12,527 nucleotides of DNA from Clostridium sp. 28_12 (GCA_001916055.1 MNRR01000008.1:1-12527), one strand, 5' to 3'. Shown: positions 1-7,279, counted from the stretch's first letter. The notes: generated by a model not told the origin, from the sequence alone. Numbers and translations are program-made.

Positions 1-1056
1 TTTTAATTCTGGTCCTACTACGATTACTGAACGTCCTGAATAGTCAACACGTTTTCCTAATAAGTTTTGACGGAATCTACCTTGTTTTCCTTTTAATAAG
101 TCTGATAAAGATTTTAGTGGTCTGTTACCAGCTCCTGTAACAGGTCTTCCTCTTCTTGAGTTATCAATTAAAGCATCTACTGATTCTTGTAACATTCTTT
201 TTTCATTTCTTACAATGATTTCTGGTGCTCCAAGTTCAAGTAATCTCTTTAATCTATTATTTCTGTTTATTACTCTTCTATATAAGTCATTTAAGTCTGA
301 CGTTGCAAATCTACCACCATCTAATTGTACCATAGGTCTTAAATCCGGTGGAATTACTGGCACAACATTCATTACCATCCATTCAGGTCTGTTTCCTGAT
401 TTTCTGAATGCTTCTACTGTGTCTAATCTTTTTATTAATTTTGCTTTTCTTTGTTCACTTGCTGATTCTAAGTCTTTTTCTATCTCTGCTGATAGTTTAT
501 CTAAATCTACTCGCTCTAGTAATTTTCTGATTGCTTCTGCTCCCATTTCGGCTTTAAATGATTTTCTACCATATTTTTCTTCTGCTTCATGGTATTCTTT
601 TTCATTTAATACTTGGCATTCTTCTAGTCCAGATGTACCTTTATCTGTTACTACGTATGACGCAAAATAAATTACTTTCTCTAAGTTTCTTGGCGAAATA
701 TCTAATATTAATGCAATTCTACTTGGAATTCCTTTAAAATACCAAATATGTGCAACTGGTGCAGCAAGTTCTATATGCCCCATTCTTTCTCTTCTTACTT
801 TTGCCTTTGTTACTTCAACACCACACCTATCACAAACTATTCCTTTATATCTTACTCTTTTATATTTTCCACAATGACATTCCCAATCTTTTGTTGGTCC
901 AAATATTTTTTCACAAAATAGACCATCTTTTTCTGGTTTTAATGTTCTATAATTTATAGTTTCTGGCTTTTTTACTTCACCTTTTGACCATTCTCTTATT
1001 TTTTCATCTGATGCAATTCCTATTTTAATTTTGTTGAATACTTCTAATTCATCCAT
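1..1056 (-). CDS. rpoC: RNA polymerase subunit beta' (RpoC), N-terminal 352 residues, cut by window edge
   Basis: Encodes the N-terminal part of the beta' (clamp) subunit of RNA polymerase, which with beta forms the catalytic cleft. Visible: the beta' N-terminal zinc-binding module CxCx12CxxC (Cys60, Cys62, Cys75, Cys78); the following clamp segment with GHIELA and HIWYFKGIPSR; and near the window edge the GGRFATSDLNDLYRR, RNNRLKRLL, RGRPVTG and KGKQGRFRQNLLGKRVDYSGR stretches typical of the lid/rudder region. The NADFDGD active-site motif lies beyond base 1. The ATG at 1056 opens MDELEVFNKIKIGIAS and has AAGGGGGA about 12 nt upstream. It is the second gene of the rpoB-rpoC unit, 118 nt after rpoB. 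Identification is certain; the exact start is very likely. Confidence 0.97.
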   Translation of the reverse strand, partial: MDELEVFNKIKIGIASDEKIREWSKGEVKKPETINYRTLKPEKDGLFCEKIFGPTKDWECHCGKYKRVRYKGIVCDRCGVEVTKAKVRRERMGHIELAAPVAHIWYFKGIPSRIALILDISPRNLEKVIYFASYVVTDKGTSGLEECQVLNEKEYHEAEEKYGRKSFKAEMGAEAIRKLLERVDLDKLSAEIEKDLESASEQRKAKLIKRLDTVEAFRKSGNRPEWMVMNVVPVIPPDLRPMVQLDGGRFATSDLNDLYRRVINRNNRLKRLLELGAPEIIVRNEKRMLQESVDALIDNSRRGRPVTGAGNRPLKSLSDLLKGKQGRFRQNLLGKRVDYSGRSVIVVGPELK

Positions 1057-1092
1057 CTTTATTAGATGTCCCCCTTCTCTAATTATTTGGGT

Positions 1093-1165
1093 AATTTTCA
1101 AACAGTATTGATGTCTATCCACTGCTCCTGCACACTTTACCGTCGCACCAATACTTTTGAAAATT
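1093..1165 (-). ncRNA. rpoB-rpoC intercistronic hairpin, candidate structured RNA
   Basis: In the transcript direction the arm AATTTTCAAAAGTATTG (1165 to 1149) pairs perfectly with CAATACT-G-TTTGAAAATT (1110 to 1093). This gives 17 bp with one bulged G. Three more pairs (G-U, U-A, G-C; 1148-1146 with 1111-1113) extend it to about 20 bp. The apical 32-38 nt are purine-rich with 20 of 38 G/C, well above the roughly 30% around them, and contain a small TGC-AGGA-GCA hairpin. There is no U-tract after the 3' arm, so it is not a terminator. It ends 36 nt before the rpoC start codon. The structure is seen in sequence; a role as processing site, protein-binding site or regulatory element for rpoC is inferred. 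I do not recognise it as a named RNA family. Confidence 0.6.
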
Positions 1166-1174
1166 TATGTAATT

Positions 1175-4100
1175 TTATTCTTCTATATCATCTATATTAT
1201 CATCATAAATACTATCTTCATCTTCTAAATCTTCATCATCAAATAATTGATCATTTTCTTCATCTTCGTCATCAATCATTTCTTCGTCTTCTTCAGAATA
1301 TCCGTCTTCTAAGTCTTCATGAATTAATACATCATCTTCTGTTAGGGCTTTTCCGTTAGTTGTCTCTTCATAGTCTATTCCATCTTCTATATGTTCTTTT
1401 AGTTCTAGTTCTTCATTAGTATCAGAATATAATTTGATGTCTAATCCTAATGCTTGTAATTCTTTTACAAGAACTTTAAAGCTTTCTGGAACTCCTGGTT
1501 CAGGAATATTTTCACCTTTGACGATTGCTTCATATGCTTTAACACGTCCAACAGTATCATCTGATTTTACTGTTAAAATTTCTTGTAATGTATATGCAGC
1601 ACCATATGCTTCTAGTGCCCAAACTTCCATCTCTCCAAAACGTTGTCCACCAAATTGAGCTTTACCTCCAAGTGGTTGTTGTGTTACTAGTGAGTATGGT
1701 CCAGTTGAACGAGCATGTATTTTATCATCAACTAGATGATGTAGTTTTAACATGTACATAACACCAACTGTTATTGGACTTGCAAATGGTTCACCTGTTC
1801 TACCATCATATAAAGTTTGTTTACCATCTGGAGTTAGTCCAGCTTCTTGTAGTAATTCTTCTATTTCTTCGTCTGATGCACCATCAAATACTGGTGTTGA
1901 AACTTTCCATCCTAATGCTCTTGCTGCTGCACCTAAATGAACTTCTAGAATTTGTCCTAAGTTCATACGTGATGGTATACCTAATGGGTTTAATAATATA
2001 TCTATTGGTGTTCCATCTGGTAAGAATGGCATATCTTCTTTTGGTAATATTCTTGAAATTACACCTTTGTTACCATGACGTCCAGCCATTTTATCTCCAA
2101 CTGATATCTTTCTCTTTGTAGCAATATAACATCTAATTACTTGATTTACTCCAGGGCCTAATTCTTCTGAATTATCTCTTGTAAAGATTTTTACATCAAC
2201 TATTGTTCCAGCTTCTCCATGTGGTACACGAAGTGATGTATCTCTTACTTCTCTAGCTTTTTCACCAAATATAGCACGAAGTAATCTTTCTTCTGCTGTT
2301 AGTTCTGTTTCTCCTTTTGGAGTTACTTTACCAACTAAGATGTCTCCTGGTCTTACTTCTGCACCAATTCTTATAATTCCGTTTTCATCTAGATCTTTTA
2401 ATGCATCATCACCAACATTTGGAATATCTCTTGTGATTTCTTCTGCACCTAGTTTTGTATCACGGCATTCACAATCATATTCTTCAATATGAATTGATGT
2501 GAATACATCTTCTTGTACTAATCTTTCATTTAAAAGAATAGCATCCTCGTAGTTGTAACCTTCCCATGTAGAGAATGCGACAAGCATGTTTTTACCTAAT
2601 GCCATTTCTCCATCTTTTGTTGCAGGTCCATCTGCTAAGGCATCACCTTTTTTAACCATTTCACCTTTTTTTACAATAGGTCTTTGATTTATACATGTTC
2701 CCCCATTTGTTCTCTTGAATTTACGTAATTTATGTACAACTGTTTTTCCATTATTGTATTTCATTGTGATAGCATTACCTGTAACTTTTTCTACAAATCC
2801 ATCATCTTCTGCTAAAACTAAAATTCCAGAGTCCATTGCAGCTCTGTATTCTATACCTGTTGCAATTATTGGAGCTTCTGTTGTCATTAATGGAACTGCT
2901 TGACGTTGCATGTTTGAACCCATCAATGATCTTTTAGCATCATCGTTTTCCAAGAATGGAATCATGGCTGCTGCTATTGATACTAATTGTTTTGGTGATA
3001 CATCTATATATTGAACTTCATTTTTATCAACTTCTATAATTTCATTTTTACGTCTTACACGTATACGTTGGTTTATAAATTCTCCACTTTCTGTCATTGG
3101 CTCTGATGCTTGAGCTATTGTATAATTATCTTCAACATCTGCACTCATATATTCTACTATATCTGTTACTTTATGTGTTTCTGGGTCAATTTTTCTGTAT
3201 GGTGTTTCTATAAATCCATATTCATTAATACTTGCAAATGAAGATAATGCAGATATTAATCCGATATTTGGTCCTTCTGGCGATTCTATTGGACATAATC
3301 TACCATAGTGTGTATAGTGAATATCACGTACTTCGAATCCAGCTCTTTCTCTTGAAAGTCCTCCAGGTCCTAATGCTGAAATTCTTCTTTTATGCGTTAA
3401 TTCTGAAAGTGGATTTGTTTGATCCATGAATTGTGATAATTGTGAACTTCCAAAGAATTCTCTTATTGATGATGTTATTGGTTTTGTGTTTATTAATGTT
3501 TGTGGTGTTATAACATCTAAGTCTTGGATTGTCATTCTTTCACGTACTACTCTTTCAAGTCTTGTTAAACCGATTCTAAATTGGTTTTGTAACAATTCTC
3601 CAACACATCTTATTCTACGGTTTGCTAAGTGGTCTATATCATCTTTCTTTCCTAATCCATTGTACATGTTTAATAGGTAGTTAATTGAAGCGATTATGTC
3701 TTCTGTTGTAATATGCTTTGGAACTAGTTCCTCATATCTCTCTTTTATTGTTTCCACTAAACTTTCCTCTGTTGTATTTTCCATAATGTTTTTTAATACT
3801 TCATAATTTACTTCTTCTTTGAAGTGTAAACTGCTTAAATCAACATTTGGTAATACTTTGTGGATATTTACTATTCCGTTTCCTATTACTTTAACTTTTT
3901 TGTCACCTATTTTTAGGTTTACAATATTTATTCCTGCATTTTGGATATCTTCTGCAACTTCTGGTGTAATTACTTCTCCTGCTGTTACAAATACTTCTCC
4001 TGTTTCTTTGTCCATGATGTCTTCAAAAGCTATTTGATTTTTGATTCTATTTGCTATGCTTAATTTTTGGTTGAATTTGAATCTTCCTACTTTTGCTAAG

Positions 4101-4900
4101 TCATATCTTCTATTGTCAAAGAATAATCCATTAAATAGACTTCTTGCAGCTTCTACTGTTGGTAATTCTCCTGGTCTTAATTTTTTATAGATTTCTATTA
4201 GTGCTTCTTCTCCTGTTTTTATTGGATCTTTTTGAATTGTTGTTTCCAACAATGTTTCATCTCCAAATAAATCTCTTATTTGGTCGTCAGATACTAATCC
4301 AATTGCTCTTAATAATGTTGTTATTGGAATCTTTCTTGTTCTATCAACACGTACCCAGAATATGTCGTTTCCATCTGTTTCATATTCTATCCATGCTCCT
4401 CTTAATGGCATTACTGTTGATGTATATGTTTTCTTTCCTGTTTTTGTATCAAATATTTCGTCATAATAACATCCTGGTGAACGTACTAACTGACTTACTA
4501 CAACTCTTTCTGCACCATTTATAATGAATGTTCCACTTTCTGTCATTAATGGAAAATCACCTAAATAAATTTCTTGTTCTTTGATTTCTCCTGATTCACG
4601 GTTTATTAATCTAACTTTTACGTGTAATCTTGCAGAATATGTAGCATCTCTTTCTTTTGCTTCTTCTTCTGTATATTTTGTTTTGTCTTCCATGTAATAA
4701 TCGAAAAATTCTAGAACTAAATTTCCTGTATAATCTACTATCGGTGAAATGTCTTTTAATACTTCTCCAAGACCTTCTTCTATGAACCAATCATATGAGT
4801 CTTTTTGAACCTTGATTAGGTTTGGCATTTCAATGTAGTCTCCAACTTTTGAAAAATCTTTACGAGTTGTTCTTCCGAACTTAACTTCTTTGATATCCAA
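1175..4900 (-). CDS. rpoB: RNA polymerase subunit beta (RpoB)
   Basis: Encodes the beta subunit of RNA polymerase, 1241 residues from the preferred start. The rifampicin pocket (FFGSSQLSQFMDQ...THKRRISALGPGG, about 483-513) keeps the wild-type Asp, His and Ser residues equivalent to E. coli D516, H526 and S531, so no resistance substitution is visible there. Further conserved blocks: GRLCPIESPEGPNIGL (about 533-548), FGEKAREVRDTS (about 878-889), GDKMAGRHGNKGVIS (about 935-949) and GGKAQFGGQRFGEMEVWALEAYGA near the C-terminus. The last 72 residues are strongly acidic (38 Asp/Glu, one Lys, no Arg). Start choice: a GTG at 4909 overlaps the AAGGAG (4909-4914), while the TTG at 4900 lies 8 nt after it; TTG is therefore preferred. 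It is first in the rpoB-rpoC unit; no rplJ/rplL lies upstream. Confidence 0.97.
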   Translation of the reverse strand: MDIKEVKFGRTTRKDFSKVGDYIEMPNLIKVQKDSYDWFIEEGLGEVLKDISPIVDYTGNLVLEFFDYYMEDKTKYTEEEAKERDATYSARLHVKVRLINRESGEIKEQEIYLGDFPLMTESGTFIINGAERVVVSQLVRSPGCYYDEIFDTKTGKKTYTSTVMPLRGAWIEYETDGNDIFWVRVDRTRKIPITTLLRAIGLVSDDQIRDLFGDETLLETTIQKDPIKTGEEALIEIYKKLRPGELPTVEAARSLFNGLFFDNRRYDLAKVGRFKFNQKLSIANRIKNQIAFEDIMDKETGEVFVTAGEVITPEVAEDIQNAGINIVNLKIGDKKVKVIGNGIVNIHKVLPNVDLSSLHFKEEVNYEVLKNIMENTTEESLVETIKERYEELVPKHITTEDIIASINYLLNMYNGLGKKDDIDHLANRRIRCVGELLQNQFRIGLTRLERVVRERMTIQDLDVITPQTLINTKPITSSIREFFGSSQLSQFMDQTNPLSELTHKRRISALGPGGLSRERAGFEVRDIHYTHYGRLCPIESPEGPNIGLISALSSFASINEYGFIETPYRKIDPETHKVTDIVEYMSADVEDNYTIAQASEPMTESGEFINQRIRVRRKNEIIEVDKNEVQYIDVSPKQLVSIAAAMIPFLENDDAKRSLMGSNMQRQAVPLMTTEAPIIATGIEYRAAMDSGILVLAEDDGFVEKVTGNAITMKYNNGKTVVHKLRKFKRTNGGTCINQRPIVKKGEMVKKGDALADGPATKDGEMALGKNMLVAFSTWEGYNYEDAILLNERLVQEDVFTSIHIEEYDCECRDTKLGAEEITRDIPNVGDDALKDLDENGIIRIGAEVRPGDILVGKVTPKGETELTAEERLLRAIFGEKAREVRDTSLRVPHGEAGTIVDVKIFTRDNSEELGPGVNQVIRCYIATKRKISVGDKMAGRHGNKGVISRILPKEDMPFLPDGTPIDILLNPLGIPSRMNLGQILEVHLGAAARALGWKVSTPVFDGASDEEIEELLQEAGLTPDGKQTLYDGRTGEPFASPITVGVMYMLKLHHLVDDKIHARSTGPYSLVTQQPLGGKAQFGGQRFGEMEVWALEAYGAAYTLQEILTVKSDDTVGRVKAYEAIVKGENIPEPGVPESFKVLVKELQALGLDIKLYSDTNEELELKEHIEDGIDYEETTNGKALTEDDVLIHEDLEDGYSEEDEEMIDDEDEENDQLFDDEDLEDEDSIYDDNIDDIEE

Positions 4901-5131
4901 ATAAATCACTCCTTAAAAAATATTAAGCAGATGTGAATGTTCTCTGTTTAGAAAAATCTCTTCTTGACTATATATTTTCATAAATCATCAAATCTTGTCT
5001 GCTTCCACAATTTTATCCTCTTTATTTCCATATATGTAATTCTTATTTTTCTAATTTTTAACTGTTGTGAAATAATTTTTATTAATTTTCTCTTTGTAAA
5101 ATGGCATAAAAATCCATTTTTAAAGTCATAC
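4901..5131 (-). promoter_or_regulatory. rpoB 5' leader (about 230 nt) with hairpins and possible leader peptide
   Basis: Transcribed region between the predicted rpoB start site and the TTG start codon. Near the 5' end AAAATGG/CCATTTT (5120-5114 with 5104-5098) can form a 7-bp hairpin with a 9-nt loop. Further down AAGCAGA (5004-4998) can pair with TCTGCTT (4931-4925), 66 nt apart. The 3' arm is followed by ATATTTTTT directly before the AAGGAG of rpoB, so this long-range stem would place a U-tract against the ribosome binding site. A 22-codon ORF (4981-4913, MKIYSQEEI...) ends with TAA overlapping the rpoB Shine-Dalgarno; its own ribosome site is weak. The pairings are seen; attenuation or translational coupling is inferred. 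The lacto-rpoB motif of lactic acid bacteria is a precedent for structured rpoB leaders. Confidence 0.35.
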
Positions 5132-5137
5132 ATTATT

Positions 5138-5167
5138 ATAATATCATAATTTTTCTTTGTTTGTCAA
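5138..5167 (-). promoter_or_regulatory. sigma-A promoter of rpoB-rpoC
   Basis: A perfect -35 TTGACA (5167-5162), 18-nt spacer, and -10 TATTAT (5143-5138) preceded by a TGn extended -10 (5146-5144). The predicted start is near 5131. It lies between the terminator at 5212-5245 and rpoB, so rpoB-rpoC has its own promoter rather than reading through from rplL. Confidence 0.75.
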
Positions 5168-5211
5168 TGGTTTGAGCACATTTTTTCGATAAATATTTTT
5201 ATATTTTAAAC

Positions 5212-5245
5212 AAAAAATAACAGGAAATATTTCCTGTTATTTTTT
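5212..5245 (-). terminator. 34-nt perfect palindrome, terminator of the DGR-type target gene
   Basis: A perfect palindrome centred on CAGGAAATATTTCCTG with 9-bp A/T-rich extensions (arms of 17 bp), ending in a run of T on either strand. It starts 15 nt after the stop codon of the surface-protein gene and lies upstream of the rpoB promoter. It should stop minus-strand transcription and may work in both directions. Because it directly follows a DGR-like variable block it could also act as the hairpin/cruciform that promotes retrohoming in studied DGRs; that is speculative. Confidence 0.8.
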
Positions 5246-5260
5246 ATATGGATCTACGAC

Positions 5261-6757
5261 CTAGAAAACTGAAACCCTGAAACCGACACAGTTATAACTG
5301 GTCGTAAGATTACCATAGCGGCGGACAGCTGGAAAGTAAACACCTGAATCATAGTAACTGCCTCCTCGATTAGCACAAGGATATCTCGAATCAGAAGTAT
5401 ATTCTAGCGTCCATTCACATACATTTCCGGCTAAATCATATATTCCTTGTTTACAAAAATCATCACTTGCTCCTGTTGATAATAATATGCCTGAGTTTGA
5501 GACTTTTGCTTTTTCTGTTGCACTTGTCCATCTTGAACCATTTGGTGCATATTTTAAGTTTTCATTTGTTATATTCCATAAATTATTATTATAATTTCCC
5601 CAAGATGTACTATTGTTTTTCAAGTCTGCTTGACTTGCTCCTTTTGTTTCTAAATATTTTAATACTAAGTCCCATTGTACTCCAAACATTAAACTACTTG
5701 TATGGTTTCCTGATTCCATATTACTTGCTAATGTTTGAGCTTGTATACATGTTACGTAATTGTATGGATATGCATTTTGTTTTATTACTGGTGTTTCTGT
5801 CGGTGCTGTTGATGAATTTGATGTTTTTGGTGCACTTTCTATTCCAGTTTCATATTTTCCTATATAAAATCCTCCATTTTGATATACACTTTTTAACATT
5901 ATTTTCTTTAATTCTGCATATTGGACACTTGTTAATCCTGTTGCTTCATCTGAATAATATTCATCTTTATTACTTATTCCATTTCTATAATCATTTGTAT
6001 ATGTGTGTAAATCATTTTCTATTTTTGTATATTCTTCATCTGTAAATTCTTTTATTCCTACCCCTGCTGTTTTATAGACTCTTTCTGCTTTTGGCACTTC
6101 TATCCATACATATTGATTTCCTGTACTGTCTTGTATTGTTAATCCATTCTTTAATGTTGTTCCTTTTACTTGTATGAATCCTGTTGGTAAGTATGGTCTC
6201 GTTTCATTACTTGATACTGATGTTGAGCCTCCATTTGCTTCTTCTCCTGGTTGTTTTGGCTCTGCTGTTAATGTTACATCTATATCTGAATTTAAGTCTT
6301 CTTTTGTTTCATCTATTGGTGTTTTTAGTAATCTTACTGTTACCTTTAATGTGGTTTCTTCTTGTGCTTTTAATGTTGTTTTTTCTAGTGAACAAATTAC
6401 CTCAAAATACGTTTGATTTGAACTTGTTGCTTCTGCTGTTAAATCAGCTGATATATCTGAGCTTAAATTTTTTACTGTATATGTCGCTACTGCTTCATCT
6501 CCTTTGGCTGTTAGTCCTGTTACCTTTACATTTCCTTTGGCTTTATCATCAGATTGTATTGTGGCTGTTGTTGTTCCTTTTCCACTTGTAGTTGGTGTTC
6601 CTGTAAATTCCACTTTAAAGTTTTCTTGTTTTGCTTGTGCATTTCCTACACCATTTATGTTTAAGCCTACATTAGTTATTGCAGCATATGCCACTGCAAC
6701 TAATATTATTGCTACTAGTAGTACTCCACCAACCAGTCTTGTGTTCTTTCCAACCAT
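5261..6757 (-). CDS. secreted or surface FGE/C-type-lectin-fold protein, probable DGR-diversified target
   Basis: A 498-residue exported protein. Residues 9-27 (VGGVLLVAIILVAVAYAAI) form a hydrophobic segment followed by TNVGLNING, resembling the SipW-dependent signal class of TasA/camelysin-like proteins. Residues about 45-170 are Thr/Lys-rich and beta-strand-like (probably one or two Ig-like domains), followed by a Pro/Gly/Ser linker. From about 190 to the end is an FGE-sulfatase (SUMF1-type) domain ending in GIYDLAGNVCEW, NRGGS and VGFRVSVF. The catalytic Cys pair of true formylglycine-generating enzymes is missing after RGGS, so enzyme activity is unlikely. The fold matches the C-type-lectin variable proteins of diversity-generating retroelements. 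ATG 6757 is chosen because AAGGAGG lies 11 nt before it; an upstream in-frame GTG (6829) sits at the promoter and lacks a ribosome site. Single-gene unit with its own promoter and terminator. Confidence 0.8.
   Translation of the reverse strand: MVGKNTRLVGGVLLVAIILVAVAYAAITNVGLNINGVGNAQAKQENFKVEFTGTPTTSGKGTTTATIQSDDKAKGNVKVTGLTAKGDEAVATYTVKNLSSDISADLTAEATSSNQTYFEVICSLEKTTLKAQEETTLKVTVRLLKTPIDETKEDLNSDIDVTLTAEPKQPGEEANGGSTSVSSNETRPYLPTGFIQVKGTTLKNGLTIQDSTGNQYVWIEVPKAERVYKTAGVGIKEFTDEEYTKIENDLHTYTNDYRNGISNKDEYYSDEATGLTSVQYAELKKIMLKSVYQNGGFYIGKYETGIESAPKTSNSSTAPTETPVIKQNAYPYNYVTCIQAQTLASNMESGNHTSSLMFGVQWDLVLKYLETKGASQADLKNNSTSWGNYNNNLWNITNENLKYAPNGSRWTSATEKAKVSNSGILLSTGASDDFCKQGIYDLAGNVCEWTLEYTSDSRYPCANRGGSYYDSGVYFPAVRRYGNLTTSYNCVGFRVSVF
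5285..5359 (-). other. putative DGR variable repeat (VR) core
   Basis: Covers 25 codons (protein residues 467-491) between RGG and GFRVSVF. Of these, 22 end in T or C (AGT, TAC, TAT, GAT, GGT, GTT, TTT, GTC, CGC and so on), with only TCA, CCA and ACG as exceptions. Most encoded residues (Ser, Tyr, Asp, Val, Phe, Arg, Gly, Leu, Asn, Cys) can be reached from AAC/AAT by changing only adenines. The block and its flanks (about 5250-5400) look near 45-50% G/C, against about 30% for the rest of the gene. The invariant 3' part (GGTTTCAG repeated in tandem, then GTTTTCTAGGTCGTAGATCC) would be the place of an initiation-of-mutagenic-homing site. The template repeat and reverse transcriptase are not in the window. 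Confidence 0.6.
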
Positions 6758-6835
6758 GTTTATTTTTTCCTCCTTTTTTGCTTTTCCTATCAATTGGGAT
6801 ACGCTCTTGAGAATTGATTTTTTAATCACAACTTT

Positions 6836-6864
6836 AGTATAATCTATCTATTTATGTTTGTCTA
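6836..6864 (-). promoter_or_regulatory. sigma-A promoter of the surface-protein gene
   Basis: The -35 TAGACA (6864-6859), a 17-nt spacer and the -10 TATACT (6841-6836) put the transcription start near 6829. This leaves a leader of about 70 nt before ATG 6757, in which ATCAATT/AATTGAT can form a 7-bp hairpin. The position rules out the GTG at 6829 as a translation start. Confidence 0.65.
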
Positions 6865-6962
6865 GTACTTTTTTATTTTTCTGGTTTTTTATTTGCACAT
6901 CTTATTACGTTTTTTTGTGCTTAAAAATATAAAATTTGAATGAAATAACAATTTTATAATTA

Positions 6963-7116
6963 TTACTTAATATGTATTTTTTCTGTACCTCTTAACTTTG
7001 ATATGTCATCTAGACTCATTTGCATTTTGATGTTCTCTTGTACTCTTCTTAAAAACTCTTCTACTTTTTTTCTTTTCTTTTACTAATTCTGGCACATTTG
7101 GTATTATTTCCAACAA
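6963..7116 (-). pseudogene. decayed ORF remnant, family unknown
   Basis: A short coding-like stretch without a usable start and with a frame change. One frame reads LLEIIPNVPELVKEKKK from about 7116 into an A-rich run. The other continues KVEEFLRRVQENIKMQMSLDDISKLRG...HIK and stops with TAA at 6965-6963. Joining the frames needs a one-base shift in the poly-A tract near 7070. Stop codons TAA TAA lie just upstream and no ribosome binding site is visible. Charge pattern and codon use look like the C-terminal tail of a real protein, but I do not recognise the family. The surrounding bases 6865-6962 and 7117-7222 are very AT-rich and I see no gene there. Confidence 0.3.
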
Positions 7117-7222
7117 TTTTTATTATATCAAACTAATTTTTCTTCCTCTATAATATTTTACAATTATAATACAAAATTAATATTTTTGTAACATTTTCAA
7201 AAATAAATTTTATTCTATATCC

Positions 7223-7250
7223 TTGACTTTTTTATATGTTATAGTAAAAT
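7223..7250 (+). promoter_or_regulatory. sigma-A promoter of the small multidrug export family gene
   Basis: The -35 TTGACT (7223-7228), a 16-nt spacer and the -10 TAAAAT (7245-7250) lie about 30 nt before the start codon, leaving a short leader with AAGGAGG at 7267-7273. The promoter is divergent from that of the surface-protein gene. Confidence 0.55.
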
Positions 7251-7279
7251 AGAATAAGTTTTATTTAAGGAGGAATACA

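Noticed and set aside
1066..4524. Many plus-strand open frames across the rpoB region, some over 100 codons
   Set aside because: They are antisense to a fully conserved rpoB, are low-complexity (Leu/His/Phe-rich), and lack ribosome binding sites.
5261..5600. Formylglycine-generating enzyme (sulfatase-modifying) activity for the FGE-domain protein
   Set aside because: The Cys pair expected after RGGS in true FGEs is absent; the block instead has Tyr/Asp/Ser/Val typical of variable lectin faces, and there is no sulfatase gene nearby.
6757..6829. Upstream GTG start adding 24 residues to the surface protein
   Set aside because: It has no ribosome site and lies at the predicted transcription start; AAGGAGG fits ATG 6757.
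5467..6842. Plus-strand frames of 80-190 codons opposite the surface-protein gene
   Set aside because: They are Leu/Phe-rich antisense products of Thr/Asn/Lys-rich coding sequence without start signals.
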